A stretch of 64,000 bases of DNA from Streptomyces sp. ISL-12 (GCF_018614415.1 NZ_JAGGOO010000084.1:1-64000), one strand, 5' to 3'; positions 17,161 through 26,265 are shown, counted from the stretch's first letter. Translations and numbers: made by a program. The notes: generated from the letters alone by a model not told the origin.

Positions 17161-18450
17161 ATGGCTGACCACTCCATCCCGGAGGCCCGTACCCCCGAAG
17201 CCCCGGTCGTCGAAGAGACCCCCGCCGCCGCGGAGGGCGTCTCGCGGCGCCGGCTGCTCACCACGGCCGGCGCCACCGGGCTCGTGCTCGGCACCGCCGG
17301 CGGTGCCGTCGGCTACGCCGCCGCGCCCTCCGGGGCGACGCCGCTGACCTCGCTGGGCGAGGGGCAGGTGCCGTTTCACGTGAAACACCAGCCCGGCATC
17401 ACCACCCCCGCCCAGGCCCGCGGCCATCTCATCGCGTTCGACCTGGCGGCGGGCGCCGGACGCAAGGAGGCGACCGCGTTGCTGCGCTGCTGGTCCGACA
17501 CCGCCCGGCGGCTGATGGCGGGCGAACCGGCCGGCTCCGGCGACACGGACGTGGCCCGCGACGCCGGGCCGTCCTCGCTCACCGTCACCTTCGGGTTCGG
17601 CCACAGCTTCTTCGGCCGGACCGGCCTGGAGAAGCAGCGCCCGGTCTCCCTCGATCCGCTCCCCGACTTCTCCTCCGACCACCTCGACAAGAACCGCAGC
17701 AACGGCGACCTGTGGGTGCAGATCGGCGCCGACGACGCCCTGGTCGCCTTCCACGCCCTGCGCGCCCTCCAGAAGGACGCCGGATCGGCCGCCCGCGTCC
17801 GCTGGCAGATGAACGGCTTCAACCGGTCGCCGGGCGCCACCGCCCACCCCATGACCGTGCGCAACCTCATGGGCCAGGTCGACGGCACCCGCAACCCCAA
17901 GCCGTCCGAGGCCGACTTCGACCAGCGGATCTGGGTGCCGGAGTCCGGCTCGGACGACCCGGCCTGGATGGCGAACGGCTCCTACGTCGTCGTACGCCGC
18001 ATCCGCATGCTCCTCGACGACTGGGAGGAGCTGTCGGTCAAGGAGCAGGAGAACGTCATAGGGCGCCGCAAGTCCGACGGGGCACCGCTGTCCGGGGGCG
18101 GCGAGACGACCGAGATGGACCTGGAGAAGACGGACGAGGCCGGGAACCTGGTCGTCCCGATCAACGCCCACGCCCGGATCACCCGCCCCGACCAGAACGG
18201 CGGCGCGGCCATGCTCCGCCGGCCCTTCTCCTACCACGACGGCTTCGACACGGACGGCGTCCCGGACGCCGGTCTGCTGTTCATCTGCTGGCAGGCCGAT
18301 CCCCTGCGCGGCTTCGTGCCCGTACAGCGGAAGCTGGACCGGGGGGACGCCCTGTCGACGTTCATCCGGCACGAGGCGAGCGGCCTGTTCGCGGTGCCGG
18401 GCGGCGCGGCGGAAGGGGAGTACGTGGGGCAGCGGCTGCTGGAGGGGTGA
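17161..18450 (+). CDS. dtpA: Tat-exported DyP-type haem peroxidase DtpA
   Basis: This 429-residue dye-decolourising peroxidase is exported folded with haem by the Tat system. The twin-arginine motif SRRRLL is at residues 28-33, followed by a hydrophobic stretch. The DyP signature GQVDG with catalytic D241 and the C-terminal motif RRPFSYHDGF are present. Gene order sco-ecuC-cmt-dtpA matches S. lividans, where DtpA is needed for GlxA maturation and glucose-dependent development. ATG 17161 lies 8 bp after the cmt stop. The coding sequence contains a perfect parS palindrome (17373-17386), read as FHVKH near residue 72. Confidence 0.92.
   Translation: MADHSIPEARTPEAPVVEETPAAAEGVSRRRLLTTAGATGLVLGTAGGAVGYAAAPSGATPLTSLGEGQVPFHVKHQPGITTPAQARGHLIAFDLAAGAGRKEATALLRCWSDTARRLMAGEPAGSGDTDVARDAGPSSLTVTFGFGHSFFGRTGLEKQRPVSLDPLPDFSSDHLDKNRSNGDLWVQIGADDALVAFHALRALQKDAGSAARVRWQMNGFNRSPGATAHPMTVRNLMGQVDGTRNPKPSEADFDQRIWVPESGSDDPAWMANGSYVVVRRIRMLLDDWEELSVKEQENVIGRRKSDGAPLSGGGETTEMDLEKTDEAGNLVVPINAHARITRPDQNGGAAMLRRPFSYHDGFDTDGVPDAGLLFICWQADPLRGFVPVQRKLDRGDALSTFIRHEASGLFAVPGGAAEGEYVGQRLLEG
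17373..17386. other. parS site inside dtpA
   Basis: GTTTCACGTGAAAC is an exact match to the Streptomyces ParB-binding centromere palindrome. It lies within the dtpA reading frame, just after the Tat signal region, and encodes F-H-V-K-H. Confidence 0.88.
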
Positions 18451-18502
18451 GGGCCGTCCGCTCGGCGCACGGGGCGGCGGCAGGGCACATTAGGGTGAGG
18501 TC

Positions 18503-19438
18503 ATGCCTGCCAGCTACGCGTATCTCGGTCCCGAGGGCACCTTCACCGAAGTCGCCCTGCGCACGCTCCCGGAGGCGGCGACCCGCGAGCTGGTGCCGTA
18601 CGTCTCCGTCCAGTCCGCGCTCGACGCGGTGCGCTGCGGCGAGGCCGAGGCGGCGTTCGTGCCGATCGAGAACTCCGTCGAGGGCGGCATCACCACCACC
18701 CTCGACGAGCTGGTCTCCGGCCAGCCGCTGATGATCTACCGCGAGGTGCTGCTGTCGATCACCTTCGCGCTGCTGGTACGCCCCGGCACCAAACTGTCGG
18801 ACATCAAGACGGTCACCGCCCACCCGGCCGCCCAGCCGCAGGTGCGCAACTGGCTGAAGGCCCATCTCCCGGAGGCCGTCTGGGAGTCGGCCGCCTCCAA
18901 CGCGGACGGCGCCCGCCTGGTCCAGGAGGGCCGCTACGACGCCGCCTTCGCCGGTGAGTTCGCCGCGCCCCGCTACGGTCTGGAGCCGCTGGAGACCGGC
19001 ATCCACGACTCGCCGCACAACGCCCAGACCCGGTTCGTACTGGTGGGCCGTCCCGCCCGGCCCGCCGCGCCGACCGGCGCCGACAAGACGTCCGTCGTGC
19101 TGTGGCAGCGCGACGACCATCCCGGCACCCTGCGCGATCTGCTGGGCGAGTTCGCCACCCGGGGCATCAACCTCATGCTGCTCCAGTCCCGGCCCACGGG
19201 CGCCGGCATCGGCAACTACTGTTTCTGCGTCGACGCCGAGGGACACATCTCCGACCGGCGGATGTCCGAGGCGCTCATGGGGCTGAAGCGGGTCTGCCTC
19301 CAGGTGCGGTACCTCGGCTCCTACCCGCGCGCGGGCGTCGGCCCCGGCGAGGCGGCCGACCGGTTCCCGGGGACCTCGGACGAGGAGTTCGTGGCGGCGG
19401 CGGAGTGGGTCGCGCGGTGCCAGGACGGCCGGTTCTGA
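18503..19438 (+). CDS. pheA: Prephenate dehydratase
   Basis: This 311-residue mono-functional enzyme converts prephenate to phenylpyruvate in phenylalanine synthesis. The catalytic domain spans residues ~1-180 (YAYLGPEGTFTEVAL, VPIENSVEGGI, NAQTRFVLVG). The C-terminal ACT domain carries DHPGTLRDLLGEF and MLLQSRPTG, the region that normally binds phenylalanine for feedback control. The usual ESRP motif reads QSRP. ATG 18503 is the only sensible start. No chorismate mutase domain is fused. It is followed by the long DnaA-box-containing gap before serS. Confidence 0.93.
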   Translation: MPASYAYLGPEGTFTEVALRTLPEAATRELVPYVSVQSALDAVRCGEAEAAFVPIENSVEGGITTTLDELVSGQPLMIYREVLLSITFALLVRPGTKLSDIKTVTAHPAAQPQVRNWLKAHLPEAVWESAASNADGARLVQEGRYDAAFAGEFAAPRYGLEPLETGIHDSPHNAQTRFVLVGRPARPAAPTGADKTSVVLWQRDDHPGTLRDLLGEFATRGINLMLLQSRPTGAGIGNYCFCVDAEGHISDRRMSEALMGLKRVCLQVRYLGSYPRAGVGPGEAADRFPGTSDEEFVAAAEWVARCQDGRF

Positions 19439-19974
19439 CGGTCAGCGGCGGGAGGCTCTGACCGTCGTATCTGCTGATCTTAGTTATCCACAGGCGTTAT
19501 CCACAGGTCCTCATCTCGACCTGAGGACAAGTCGACAACGACGTCCCATTCGGTCGACAAATCACCCTTCAGGGCATATCTCCATCCACAGAGCCGCAGG
19601 TCACCCTTCGTCTACCTGTTTCTCACCCCTCATCCTCCGGAGTGACGCGTTTCCACTCGTAAGTGGCCGTTCCGGGGGTTTGGAAGAGGAATTCTCCGTC
19701 CCGGATGTCCGATTAGGAATGATCACTTCCGCAGTCCACAGAACTTCCGCACAGCCTGTGGATAACTCTCCGGGGATGTGGATTCCTGTGGACAGCGAGG
19801 CCCCAAGTCCCGCTCCGCGCAAGGCGATCAGGTCAACCCACCGCTCCGCACCTGCCTCGTTCCAGGGAATGAGACGCTTTTTATTGACCGCCGTGGACCA
19901 TCGCGGACCGTCGCGGAGCGCCTCGGTCAATAGTGAGTCGAACGCCGTCACCGGGCACCGGTAGCCTTGACCGT
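19439..19974. other. 536-bp gap with DnaA-box-like cluster upstream of serS
   Basis: No gene is seen. TTATCCACA, the classical DnaA 9-mer, occurs at 19484-19492 and 19497-19505, with starts 13 bp apart, and inverted as TGTGGATAA at 19757-19765. A related TGTGGACAG lies at 19787-19795. The centre (19570-19760) is less GC-rich than average. The serS promoter must also lie here. The layout suggests a DnaA-titration or regulatory region, since oriC itself is expected near dnaA outside the window. Confidence 0.6.
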
Positions 19975-21252
19975 GTGATTGACCTTCGCCTGCTCCGTGA
20001 GGACCCCGACCGTGTGCGCGCTTCCCAGCGTGCCCGTGGAGAGGACGTCGCGCTCGTCGACTCCCTCCTTTCCGCCGACGAGCGGCGCAGGTCGTCCGGC
20101 GTCCGCTTCGACGAGCTGCGCAACGAGCAGAAGGGACTCGGCAAGCTCATCGGCAAGGCCACCGGCGACGAGAAGGCCGAGCTGCTGAAGCGCGCGAGCC
20201 AGCTCGCCGCCGACGTCAAGGCCGCCGACGCCGAGCGCGACGCCGCCGACGCCGAGACCCAGGAACTGCTCCAGAAGCTCGGCAACCTGGTCCACCCCGA
20301 CGTCCCCGTGGGCGGCGAGGAGGACTTCGTCACGCTGGAGACGCACGGCACCCACCGCGACTTCGCCGCCGAGGGCTTCGAGCCCCGGGACCACCTGGAG
20401 CTGGGCCAGCTCCTCGGCGCCATCGACGTCGAGCGCGGCGCCAAGGTCTCCGGCTCCCGCTTCTACTTCCTCACCGGCGTCGGCGCGCTGCTGGAGCTGG
20501 CCCTGGTCAACGCGGCGATCGCGCAGGCCACCGCGGCCGGCTTCACGCCGATGCTGACCCCGGCGCTGGTCCGCCCGCAGTCGATGGCCGGCACCGGCTT
20601 CCTCGGCCAGGCCGCGCAGGACGTCTACCACCTCGACAAGGACGACCTGTACCTGGTCGGCACCTCCGAGGTGCCGCTCGCCGCGTACCACATGGACGAG
20701 ATCATCGAGGCCGAGCGGCTGCCGCTGCGCTACGCCGGCTTCTCGCCCTGCTTCCGCCGCGAGGCCGGCTCGCACGGCAAGGACACCCGGGGCATCTTCC
20801 GCGTCCACCAGTTCGACAAGGTCGAGATGTTCTCCTACGTCCTCCCCGAGGACGCGCGGGCCGAGCACCAGCGCCTGCTGGAGTGGGAGAAGCAGTGGCT
20901 GACCTCGCTGGAGCTGCCGTTCCGCGTCATCGACGTTGCCTCGGCGGACCTCGGCGCCTCGGCCGCCCGCAAGTTCGACTGCGAGGCGTGGATCCCGACC
21001 CAGGGCAAGTACCGCGAGCTGACCTCGACCTCGGACTGCACCGAGTTCCAGTCGCGGCGCCTGTCGATCCGGGTGCGCGAGGACAAGAAGGTGCGCCCGC
21101 TGGCCACGCTCAACGGCACGCTGTGCGCCGTACCGCGGACCATCGTGGCGATCCTGGAGAACCACCAGCAGGCCGACGGCTCGGTCCGCGTCCCCGAGGT
21201 GCTGCGCCCGTACCTGGGCGGCCGGGAGGTCCTGGAGCCGGTGGCCAAGTGA
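19975..21252 (+). CDS. serS: Seryl-tRNA synthetase
   Basis: This 425-residue class II synthetase charges tRNA-Ser (and tRNA-Sec where present) with serine. The N-terminal ~110 residues are the long coiled-coil arm that grips the long variable arm of tRNA-Ser (AELLKRASQLAADVKAADAE). The catalytic core follows with motif 2 (FSPCFRREAGSHGKDTRG) and motif 3 (LNGTLCAVPRTIVAILEN). Start GTG 19975 gives the conserved IDLRLLREDPDRVR. Its stop overlaps the next start by 4 bp. A strange tRNA-Ser-like gene lies 850 bp downstream on the opposite strand. Confidence 0.96.
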   Translation: MIDLRLLREDPDRVRASQRARGEDVALVDSLLSADERRRSSGVRFDELRNEQKGLGKLIGKATGDEKAELLKRASQLAADVKAADAERDAADAETQELLQKLGNLVHPDVPVGGEEDFVTLETHGTHRDFAAEGFEPRDHLELGQLLGAIDVERGAKVSGSRFYFLTGVGALLELALVNAAIAQATAAGFTPMLTPALVRPQSMAGTGFLGQAAQDVYHLDKDDLYLVGTSEVPLAAYHMDEIIEAERLPLRYAGFSPCFRREAGSHGKDTRGIFRVHQFDKVEMFSYVLPEDARAEHQRLLEWEKQWLTSLELPFRVIDVASADLGASAARKFDCEAWIPTQGKYRELTSTSDCTEFQSRRLSIRVREDKKVRPLATLNGTLCAVPRTIVAILENHQQADGSVRVPEVLRPYLGGREVLEPVAK

Positions 21253-22085
21253 GCGACGCCGTCTCCGACACGGGTTCCGCCGGCTTCCCGTACCGCCTGG
21301 TCGCGACCGACCTCGACGGCACGCTGCTGCGCTCCGACGACTCCGTCTCCGCGCGCACCCGGGACGCGCTCGCCGCGGCCACCGCGGCGGGCGCCGCCCA
21401 CATCGTGGTCACCGGCCGCGCGGTCCCCTGGACCCGGCACGTCCTGGACGACCTCGGGTACGACGGGCTGGCCGTCTGCGGGCAGGGCGCGCAGGTGTAC
21501 CACGCCGGGGAGCACCGGCTGCTCACCTCGGTCACGCTGGACCGCCAGCTGGCCGGGGTGGCGCTGGCGAAGATCGAGGCGGAGACGGGGCCGCTGTACC
21601 TGGCGGCCAGCCGCGACGGTCTGGACGGGGAGGTCCTGGTCGGGCCCGGGTACGCGGTCGGCGGCGGTCTGCCGGCGATCCCGTTCACGGACGCCTCCGA
21701 CCTGTGGTCGGCCCCGCTGAACAAGATCTACATCCAGCATCCGACGCTGTCGGACGACGAACTGGCGCAGGTGGCCCGGCGGACGGCGGGCGGTTTCGTC
21801 ACGGTCGTCATGGCGGGTGCCGGGATCGTCGAGCTGCTCCCACTCGGCCTGTCCAAGGCCACCGGCCTGTCGCTGGCGGCCCGCCGCCTGAAGCTGAAGG
21901 CCGCGGACACGATCGCCTTCGGCGACATGCCCAACGACATACCGATGTTCGGCTGGGCGGCGCGGGGCGTGGCGATGGCCAACGCCCACGCCGACCTGCG
22001 GGCGGTGGCGGACGAGGTGACGTCCTCGAACGACGAGGACGGTATCGCGGTGGTGCTGGAGCGGTTGCTCGACGGCCTCGGCTGA
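21249..22085 (+). CDS. HAD-superfamily (Cof-type) phosphatase
   Basis: This 278-residue enzyme has the HAD motif I DLDGTLLRSDD (residues ~17-27), motif II (VVTGRAV), a C2-type cap, motif III lysine (KATGLSLAARRL) and motif IV GDMPNDIPMF. Cof-type enzymes dephosphorylate sugar phosphates, pyridoxal phosphate or flavin intermediates. The substrate cannot be predicted. GTG 21249 overlaps the serS stop codon, so it is translationally coupled to serS. A paralogue with the same motifs is at 28207-29076. Confidence 0.9.
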   Translation: MSDAVSDTGSAGFPYRLVATDLDGTLLRSDDSVSARTRDALAAATAAGAAHIVVTGRAVPWTRHVLDDLGYDGLAVCGQGAQVYHAGEHRLLTSVTLDRQLAGVALAKIEAETGPLYLAASRDGLDGEVLVGPGYAVGGGLPAIPFTDASDLWSAPLNKIYIQHPTLSDDELAQVARRTAGGFVTVVMAGAGIVELLPLGLSKATGLSLAARRLKLKAADTIAFGDMPNDIPMFGWAARGVAMANAHADLRAVADEVTSSNDEDGIAVVLERLLDGLG

Positions 22086-22097
22086 CCTGCCGTCGTC

Positions 22098-22213
<116 letters not shown>

Positions 22214-22453
22214 GGGTGGGCGGTCCACGCGACCGCGGTGCGCGCCGCGTGCTCGAAGCGACCGCCCCGGGCGGCTTCCCGTGTGCGGCAGGCTCGACGG
22301 AGGGTGGGTTACTGCTCCGGAGCCCGCCGCGGGCCGCCCTGTCGGGAGCCGGACGGACTGTCGTACCTGGACATCGCCCCGCTCCTCTCCCGGTCCACGG
22401 CGCCCCGCGACCAGCGGGGCCCGAACATGACACGAGTGTGCGGGAACGGGCAG

Positions 22454-22486
22454 GCCGGGCGCCACCGATTAAATCGGACGCCCGGC
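22454..22486 (-). terminator. Terminator of the ABC transporter operon
   Basis: Arms GCCGGGCG (22454-22461) and CGCCCGGC (22479-22486) enclose a second small stem (CCGAT/ATCGG) around TAA. It starts about 20 bp past the stop of the leftmost ABC gene. The remaining gap 22214-22453 holds no supported gene and must contain the promoter of the tRNA-like gene. Confidence 0.7.
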
Positions 22487-22506
22487 CGCTGCTCCCCGTC
22501 TCCGGC

Positions 22507-23226
22507 TCACTCCTCCCCGGCGAGGGTCAGCGCGCGCAGTTTCTGCCCGGCGTACCAGGTGGCGAGCACGGTCACCAGGACCAGCAGGACCGTCGCGGTG
22601 GTCAGGCCGACGTCGGAGGTCACCAGTTCGCCGCCGGCGATGTTCTGGGCGACGGCGAGCGACCACTGCTGGACGCTGAGGGTGCGGGCGCCGGGTACCA
22701 GGGAGCCGAAGAGGGCCTCCCAGACCAGCGCGTACACCAGACCGAACACCACCGCGTGCCGGGAGACCGTGCCGAGCAGCAGGAAGAGCGCGGCGTAGGC
22801 GATGGAGGCGACCAGCGCGGCGACCGTGTAGGCGACGGCGATCTGCTGGCCGTTGCCGTTGAGGATCAGGCCGGCGAGCAGGGTGGGCAGCGCGGAGAAG
22901 ACCATCGTGACGGCGATGGCGACGATCAGCTTGGTGAAGATGATCGTCGGCCGCTTGAGCGGCTTGGACAGCAGGTACACCACCGAGCCGTCGTCGATCT
23001 CCGGGCCGATGGCGCCGGTGCCGGCGATGACGCCGATGATCGGCACCATGGTGGCGAGCGCGAAGCCGCCGAGGACGTCGGAGGCGGTCTGGTCGTCGGC
23101 GCCGGTCAGGGCGCGTACCGCGACCGCGATGACGAGCAGCAGCAGGGGCAGGGCGCCCAGGATGAGGGCCCGGCGGCGGCCGAGCAGGGCCCGGTAGGTG
23201 AGCCGGGCGACTGTGGGGTCGTACAT
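22507..23226 (-). CDS. ABC-2 type permease
   Basis: This 239-residue integral membrane protein has about six hydrophobic segments (LILGALPLLLLVIAVAVRAL, FALATMVPIIGVIAG, IAVAVTMVFSALPTLLAGLI and others) and the DGSVVYLLSKPLKRP loop common in ABC-2 permeases. It should pair with the ATPase encoded immediately upstream. ATG 23226 has AGGAGG 8 nt ahead. It is the last gene of the operon, 12 bp after the ATPase gene. The cargo is unknown. Drug or lipid export is typical for the family. Confidence 0.88.
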   Translation of the reverse strand: MYDPTVARLTYRALLGRRRALILGALPLLLLVIAVAVRALTGADDQTASDVLGGFALATMVPIIGVIAGTGAIGPEIDDGSVVYLLSKPLKRPTIIFTKLIVAIAVTMVFSALPTLLAGLILNGNGQQIAVAYTVAALVASIAYAALFLLLGTVSRHAVVFGLVYALVWEALFGSLVPGARTLSVQQWSLAVAQNIAGGELVTSDVGLTTATVLLVLVTVLATWYAGQKLRALTLAGEE

Positions 23227-23237
23227 TCTTCGGCCTC

Positions 23238-24149
23238 CTACGCCGCGACGAGATACGAGAAGACGGACTCGAGGGACTCGTCGGAGGGCGAGACCGTGAG
23301 CAACCGGATGTTGTGGTCCCGGGCGACCTTGGGCAGCAGGGTGGTGAACCGGGCGAAGTCGACGGCCTGGACGCGCAGCGCGCCCTCGGCGTGGTCGACC
23401 TCGATGCCGGAGGTCGACGGGTCGGCGATCAGCGCGGCGGCCAGCGCCCGGTCGTCGCTGGAGCGGACCAGGTAGCGGTGCGGGCGGTCGGTCATCAGGC
23501 GGCGGATGCGGCGGAAGTCGCCGCTGGCCGCGTGGCGTCCGGCGACGATGACCTCGATGTGCCAGGCGAGCTGTTCGACCTCTTCGAGGATGTGCGAGGA
23601 GAACAGCACCGTGCGGCCCTCGTCGCCCATGCGGCGCAGCAGGTCCATCAGCTGCATGCGCTGGCGCGGGTCCATGCCGTTGAACGGCTCGTCGAGCAGG
23701 AGGAGCGAGGGGTCGTGCACGAGGGCGCTCGCCATTTTCACGCGCTGGCGCATGCCCTTGGAGTACGTGGCGATCTTGCGGTCCTGCGCGTACTCCATCT
23801 GTACGGTGGCCAGGGCGCGCTGCGCGGCCTTGGCGCCGAGGCCGTGGAGTTCGGCGTTGGCGAGGACGAACTCCTTCCCGGTGAGGAAGTCGTACATCGC
23901 CTCGCGCTCGGGGACGATGCCGATGTGCTGGTAGATGCCCTCGTTGCGCCAGACCTGCTGGCCGTCGAGGGTGACGGTGCCGGTGGACGGGGCGAGGAAG
24001 CCGCCCATCATGTTGATGAGGGTGGACTTGCCCGCGCCGTTGGGGCCGAGGAGGCCGGTGACGCCGGGGCCGATCGTCATGGTGATGTCGTTGACGGCGA
24101 CCACGTTGCCGAACCAGCGGGAGACGTGGTCGATGCTGAGCGTGGTCAC
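23238..24149 (-). CDS. ABC transporter ATP-binding protein
   Basis: This 303-residue ATPase has Walker A GPNGAGKS (residues ~37-44), the signature YSKGMRQRVKMA, Walker B LLLLDEPFNGMD and the H-loop SSHIL. A ~90-residue C-terminal regulatory extension follows, as in ABC-2 exporter ATPases. GTG 24149 overlaps the stop of the preceding permease by 4 bp (GTGA), indicating translational coupling. It probably serves the permease encoded downstream, though it could work with either permease of the operon. Confidence 0.93.
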   Translation of the reverse strand: MTTLSIDHVSRWFGNVVAVNDITMTIGPGVTGLLGPNGAGKSTLINMMGGFLAPSTGTVTLDGQQVWRNEGIYQHIGIVPEREAMYDFLTGKEFVLANAELHGLGAKAAQRALATVQMEYAQDRKIATYSKGMRQRVKMASALVHDPSLLLLDEPFNGMDPRQRMQLMDLLRRMGDEGRTVLFSSHILEEVEQLAWHIEVIVAGRHAASGDFRRIRRLMTDRPHRYLVRSSDDRALAAALIADPSTSGIEVDHAEGALRVQAVDFARFTTLLPKVARDHNIRLLTVSPSDESLESVFSYLVAA

Positions 24150-25054
24150 AGGCCCACCTTCTTGTAGCGGCGGATCAGCAGGCCGTAGGCGCCGGCGATC
24201 AGGCCGAGGGTGACGAGGACGTAGACCAGGCCCTCCGCGGTGCCGGGCCCGTGGCCGCCGGGGAAGGCGGAGGTGGCGCCGAGGAAGGCGGACTGCACGC
24301 CGTCGATGAGGGTGATCGGCGAGAACAGGCCGATCCAGGCGATGGCGCCGGTGCTGTCCTGGACGTCGGCGATGGCCTGGAGGGTGGATACCGCGCCGTA
24401 GGTGATGGTCAGGACGGCGATGACGGCGGCGATGCCGAAGCCGCGGCGCGGGGTGACCGAGGCGATGACCAGGCCGATGCCGGCGAAGAGCAGCGAGAGC
24501 AGTGCCACGGAGACCAGTCCCTGCGCGAATCCCTTCGTCTGGTCGGCGAAGTCGAGTTTGGCGAGCAGAGCGCCCACGTAGAGGACGATCAGCGGAGCGG
24601 CCGTCAGGATGAACAAGGCCGAGGCCAGGGCCGCGTACTTGGCGCGGACGTAGTCGGAGGTCTCGATCGGCCGGGAGAAGTAGAGCGGCACGGTCTTGAA
24701 CCGCAGGTCGCGGGAGACCGCCTGGGGGGCCTGGGAGGCGATGTAGAGGCTGATGACGGCCTGGAGGACGATCGCGTAGCGCGTGTAGTCCAGGGGCAGG
24801 TCCTTGGACTTGGCGAAGACGGCGACGGCGACCATGATGCCGGCGGGCAGGCACATGACGACGAACAGCAGCATCGGCAGCACCTTGGACTTGACCGAGC
24901 GGCCGAGGCCGTAGGCGCCGCGCAGGGACTGCGAGTAGAGCGAGCGGCGGGCGTAGGCGCGGCCGAGGCGGGGGCCGTCGTAGGCGCGGTAGCCGATGTT
25001 GTGGATGCGGGTCTGGTCGCCCGTCACGGCGGCTGTGGGCTGCTCAGTTGCCAT
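24146..25054 (-). CDS. ABC-2 type permease
   Basis: This 302-residue membrane protein has about six segments. A conserved N-terminus TRIHNIGYRAYDGPRLGRAY precedes a cytoplasmic stretch, the first segment (VLPMLLFVVMCLPAGIMVAV) and RDLRFKTVPLYFSRPIETSD, typical of ABC-2 permeases. ATG 25054 lies inside the end of the upstream ATPase gene, an 11-bp overlap with the stop at 25044. It forms the second half of the first exporter in this four-gene operon. The substrate is unknown. Confidence 0.9.
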   Translation of the reverse strand: MATEQPTAAVTGDQTRIHNIGYRAYDGPRLGRAYARRSLYSQSLRGAYGLGRSVKSKVLPMLLFVVMCLPAGIMVAVAVFAKSKDLPLDYTRYAIVLQAVISLYIASQAPQAVSRDLRFKTVPLYFSRPIETSDYVRAKYAALASALFILTAAPLIVLYVGALLAKLDFADQTKGFAQGLVSVALLSLLFAGIGLVIASVTPRRGFGIAAVIAVLTITYGAVSTLQAIADVQDSTGAIAWIGLFSPITLIDGVQSAFLGATSAFPGGHGPGTAEGLVYVLVTLGLIAGAYGLLIRRYKKVGL

Positions 25055-26027
25055 GGCCGACCGCCTCCTTCCGCTGTGCGGCAGCGTCGTCGCTGTCCTT
25101 GAAGACCTCTGAGATGTGGTGCCGGCGCTGCTCCATGCGGACCAGGCCGAGGCCGAGGCCCGCGATCACGTCACGGATCACGTCGTACGTCTCGTCGCCG
25201 GTGGCGGTCAGCAGCAGCACGTGGCCCGCGCCGGGCAGGCCGCTGCCGTCCTCGACGGCGATCCCGCGCGCGTGGAGCGCGTCGCGCACCGCGCGGGTGC
25301 CGTCCGGGTGCTCGTCGGTGTCGGTGACCTCGACGGCGAGGGTGGTGGTGGACTGGGTGAAGTCGGTGGTGGAGCTGGAGCGCAGCAGCTTGCCGCCGTC
25401 CACGACGACGACGTGGTCGCAGGTGCGTTCCAGTTCGCCCAGCAGGTGGGAGGTGACCAGGACCGAGATGCCGAAGTCGGTGTGGATGCGGCGGATGAGG
25501 CCGAGCATCTCGTCGCGGCCGACCGGGTCGAGGCCGTTGGTCGGCTCGTCGAGGAAGACCAGCTGGGGGTCGTGGACGAGGGCCTGGGCCAGCTTCACGC
25601 GCTGCTTCATGCCGGTGGAGTAACCGCCGATGGGGCGGTAGCGCTCCTCGTAGAGGCCGACGTGGCGCAGGGTGTCGGCGGTGCGTTCGCGCGCGGCGGC
25701 GGGCGGCAGGCCGGACATGCGGGCCATGTGCACGACGAACTCGGTGGCCGAGACGTCGGGCGGCAGGCAGTCGTGCTCCGGCATGTAGCCGACCCGTTCC
25801 CGGATGGCGGCTCCCTTGGTGGCCACGTCGAGTCCGAGCACTTCGGCACGGCCCTCGCTGGCGGGGGACAGACCCAGCAGGATCTTGATCAGGGTGGACT
25901 TGCCGGCGCCGTTGGCCCCGACGAGTCCGGTCACACCGGCTCCGATGTCCACGGAGAGACGGTCGAGCGCGGTCACCCGGGGGAACCGCTTGCTCAGGCT
26001 TTCGGTCGCGATCACAGTCACGTCCAT
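25044..26027 (-). CDS. ABC transporter ATP-binding protein, first operon gene
   Basis: This 327-residue ATPase has Walker A GANGAGKS, signature YSTGMKQRVKLA, Walker B LVFLDEPTNGLD and H-loop TSHLL, plus a ~100-residue C-terminal regulatory domain. It is the promoter-proximal gene of the operon with two ATPases and two permeases. The start is uncertain: ATG 26027 lacks a clear Shine-Dalgarno, and in-frame GTG codons lie on both sides, so a leaderless transcript is possible. A DnaA-box-like cluster lies about 200 bp upstream, in the gap shared with kptA. Confidence 0.92.
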   Translation of the reverse strand: MDVTVIATESLSKRFPRVTALDRLSVDIGAGVTGLVGANGAGKSTLIKILLGLSPASEGRAEVLGLDVATKGAAIRERVGYMPEHDCLPPDVSATEFVVHMARMSGLPPAAARERTADTLRHVGLYEERYRPIGGYSTGMKQRVKLAQALVHDPQLVFLDEPTNGLDPVGRDEMLGLIRRIHTDFGISVLVTSHLLGELERTCDHVVVVDGGKLLRSSSTTDFTQSTTTLAVEVTDTDEHPDGTRAVRDALHARGIAVEDGSGLPGAGHVLLLTATGDETYDVIRDVIAGLGLGLVRMEQRRHHISEVFKDSDDAAAQRKEAVGHGN

Positions 26028-26210
26028 GACGGTAGTGACGCGCGCCTCACCGGTCGTCAGACCGAGGGGTCGTCTTGGCATCCGACTCCAGGCGTACGGG
26101 GCCTCAGGGGGAGCCCTGCCTGAGGGCTACGGCGAGCGGCGCCGGACTCGGGGTCGGGACGCCGGGGCTCTCGGCTGTGCTGCGGCCGGTTTCCCCTCGA
26201 TGGGCACCGG

Positions 26211-26265
26211 TTCTCCACAGGCGGGCCCAATTCCCCTGTGGATAACACCACTTCGCTGTGGACCA
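26211..26265. other. DnaA-box-like cluster upstream of kptA
   Basis: TTCTCCACA (26211-26219), inverted TGTGGATAA (26237-26245, an exact classical box) and TGTGGACCA (26257-26265) lie in the divergent gap between the ABC operon and kptA. Starts are 26 and 20 bp apart. No gene is supported in 26028-26321. A ten-codon frame ending on the kptA start (ATG 26293) is too short to judge. Confidence 0.55.

Noticed and set aside
19484..19795. oriC at the pheA-serS gap
   Set aside because: Only a few DnaA boxes and no dnaA, dnaN, gyrB, rpmH or AT-rich unwinding element are seen. In Streptomyces oriC lies next to dnaA, which is not in the window.
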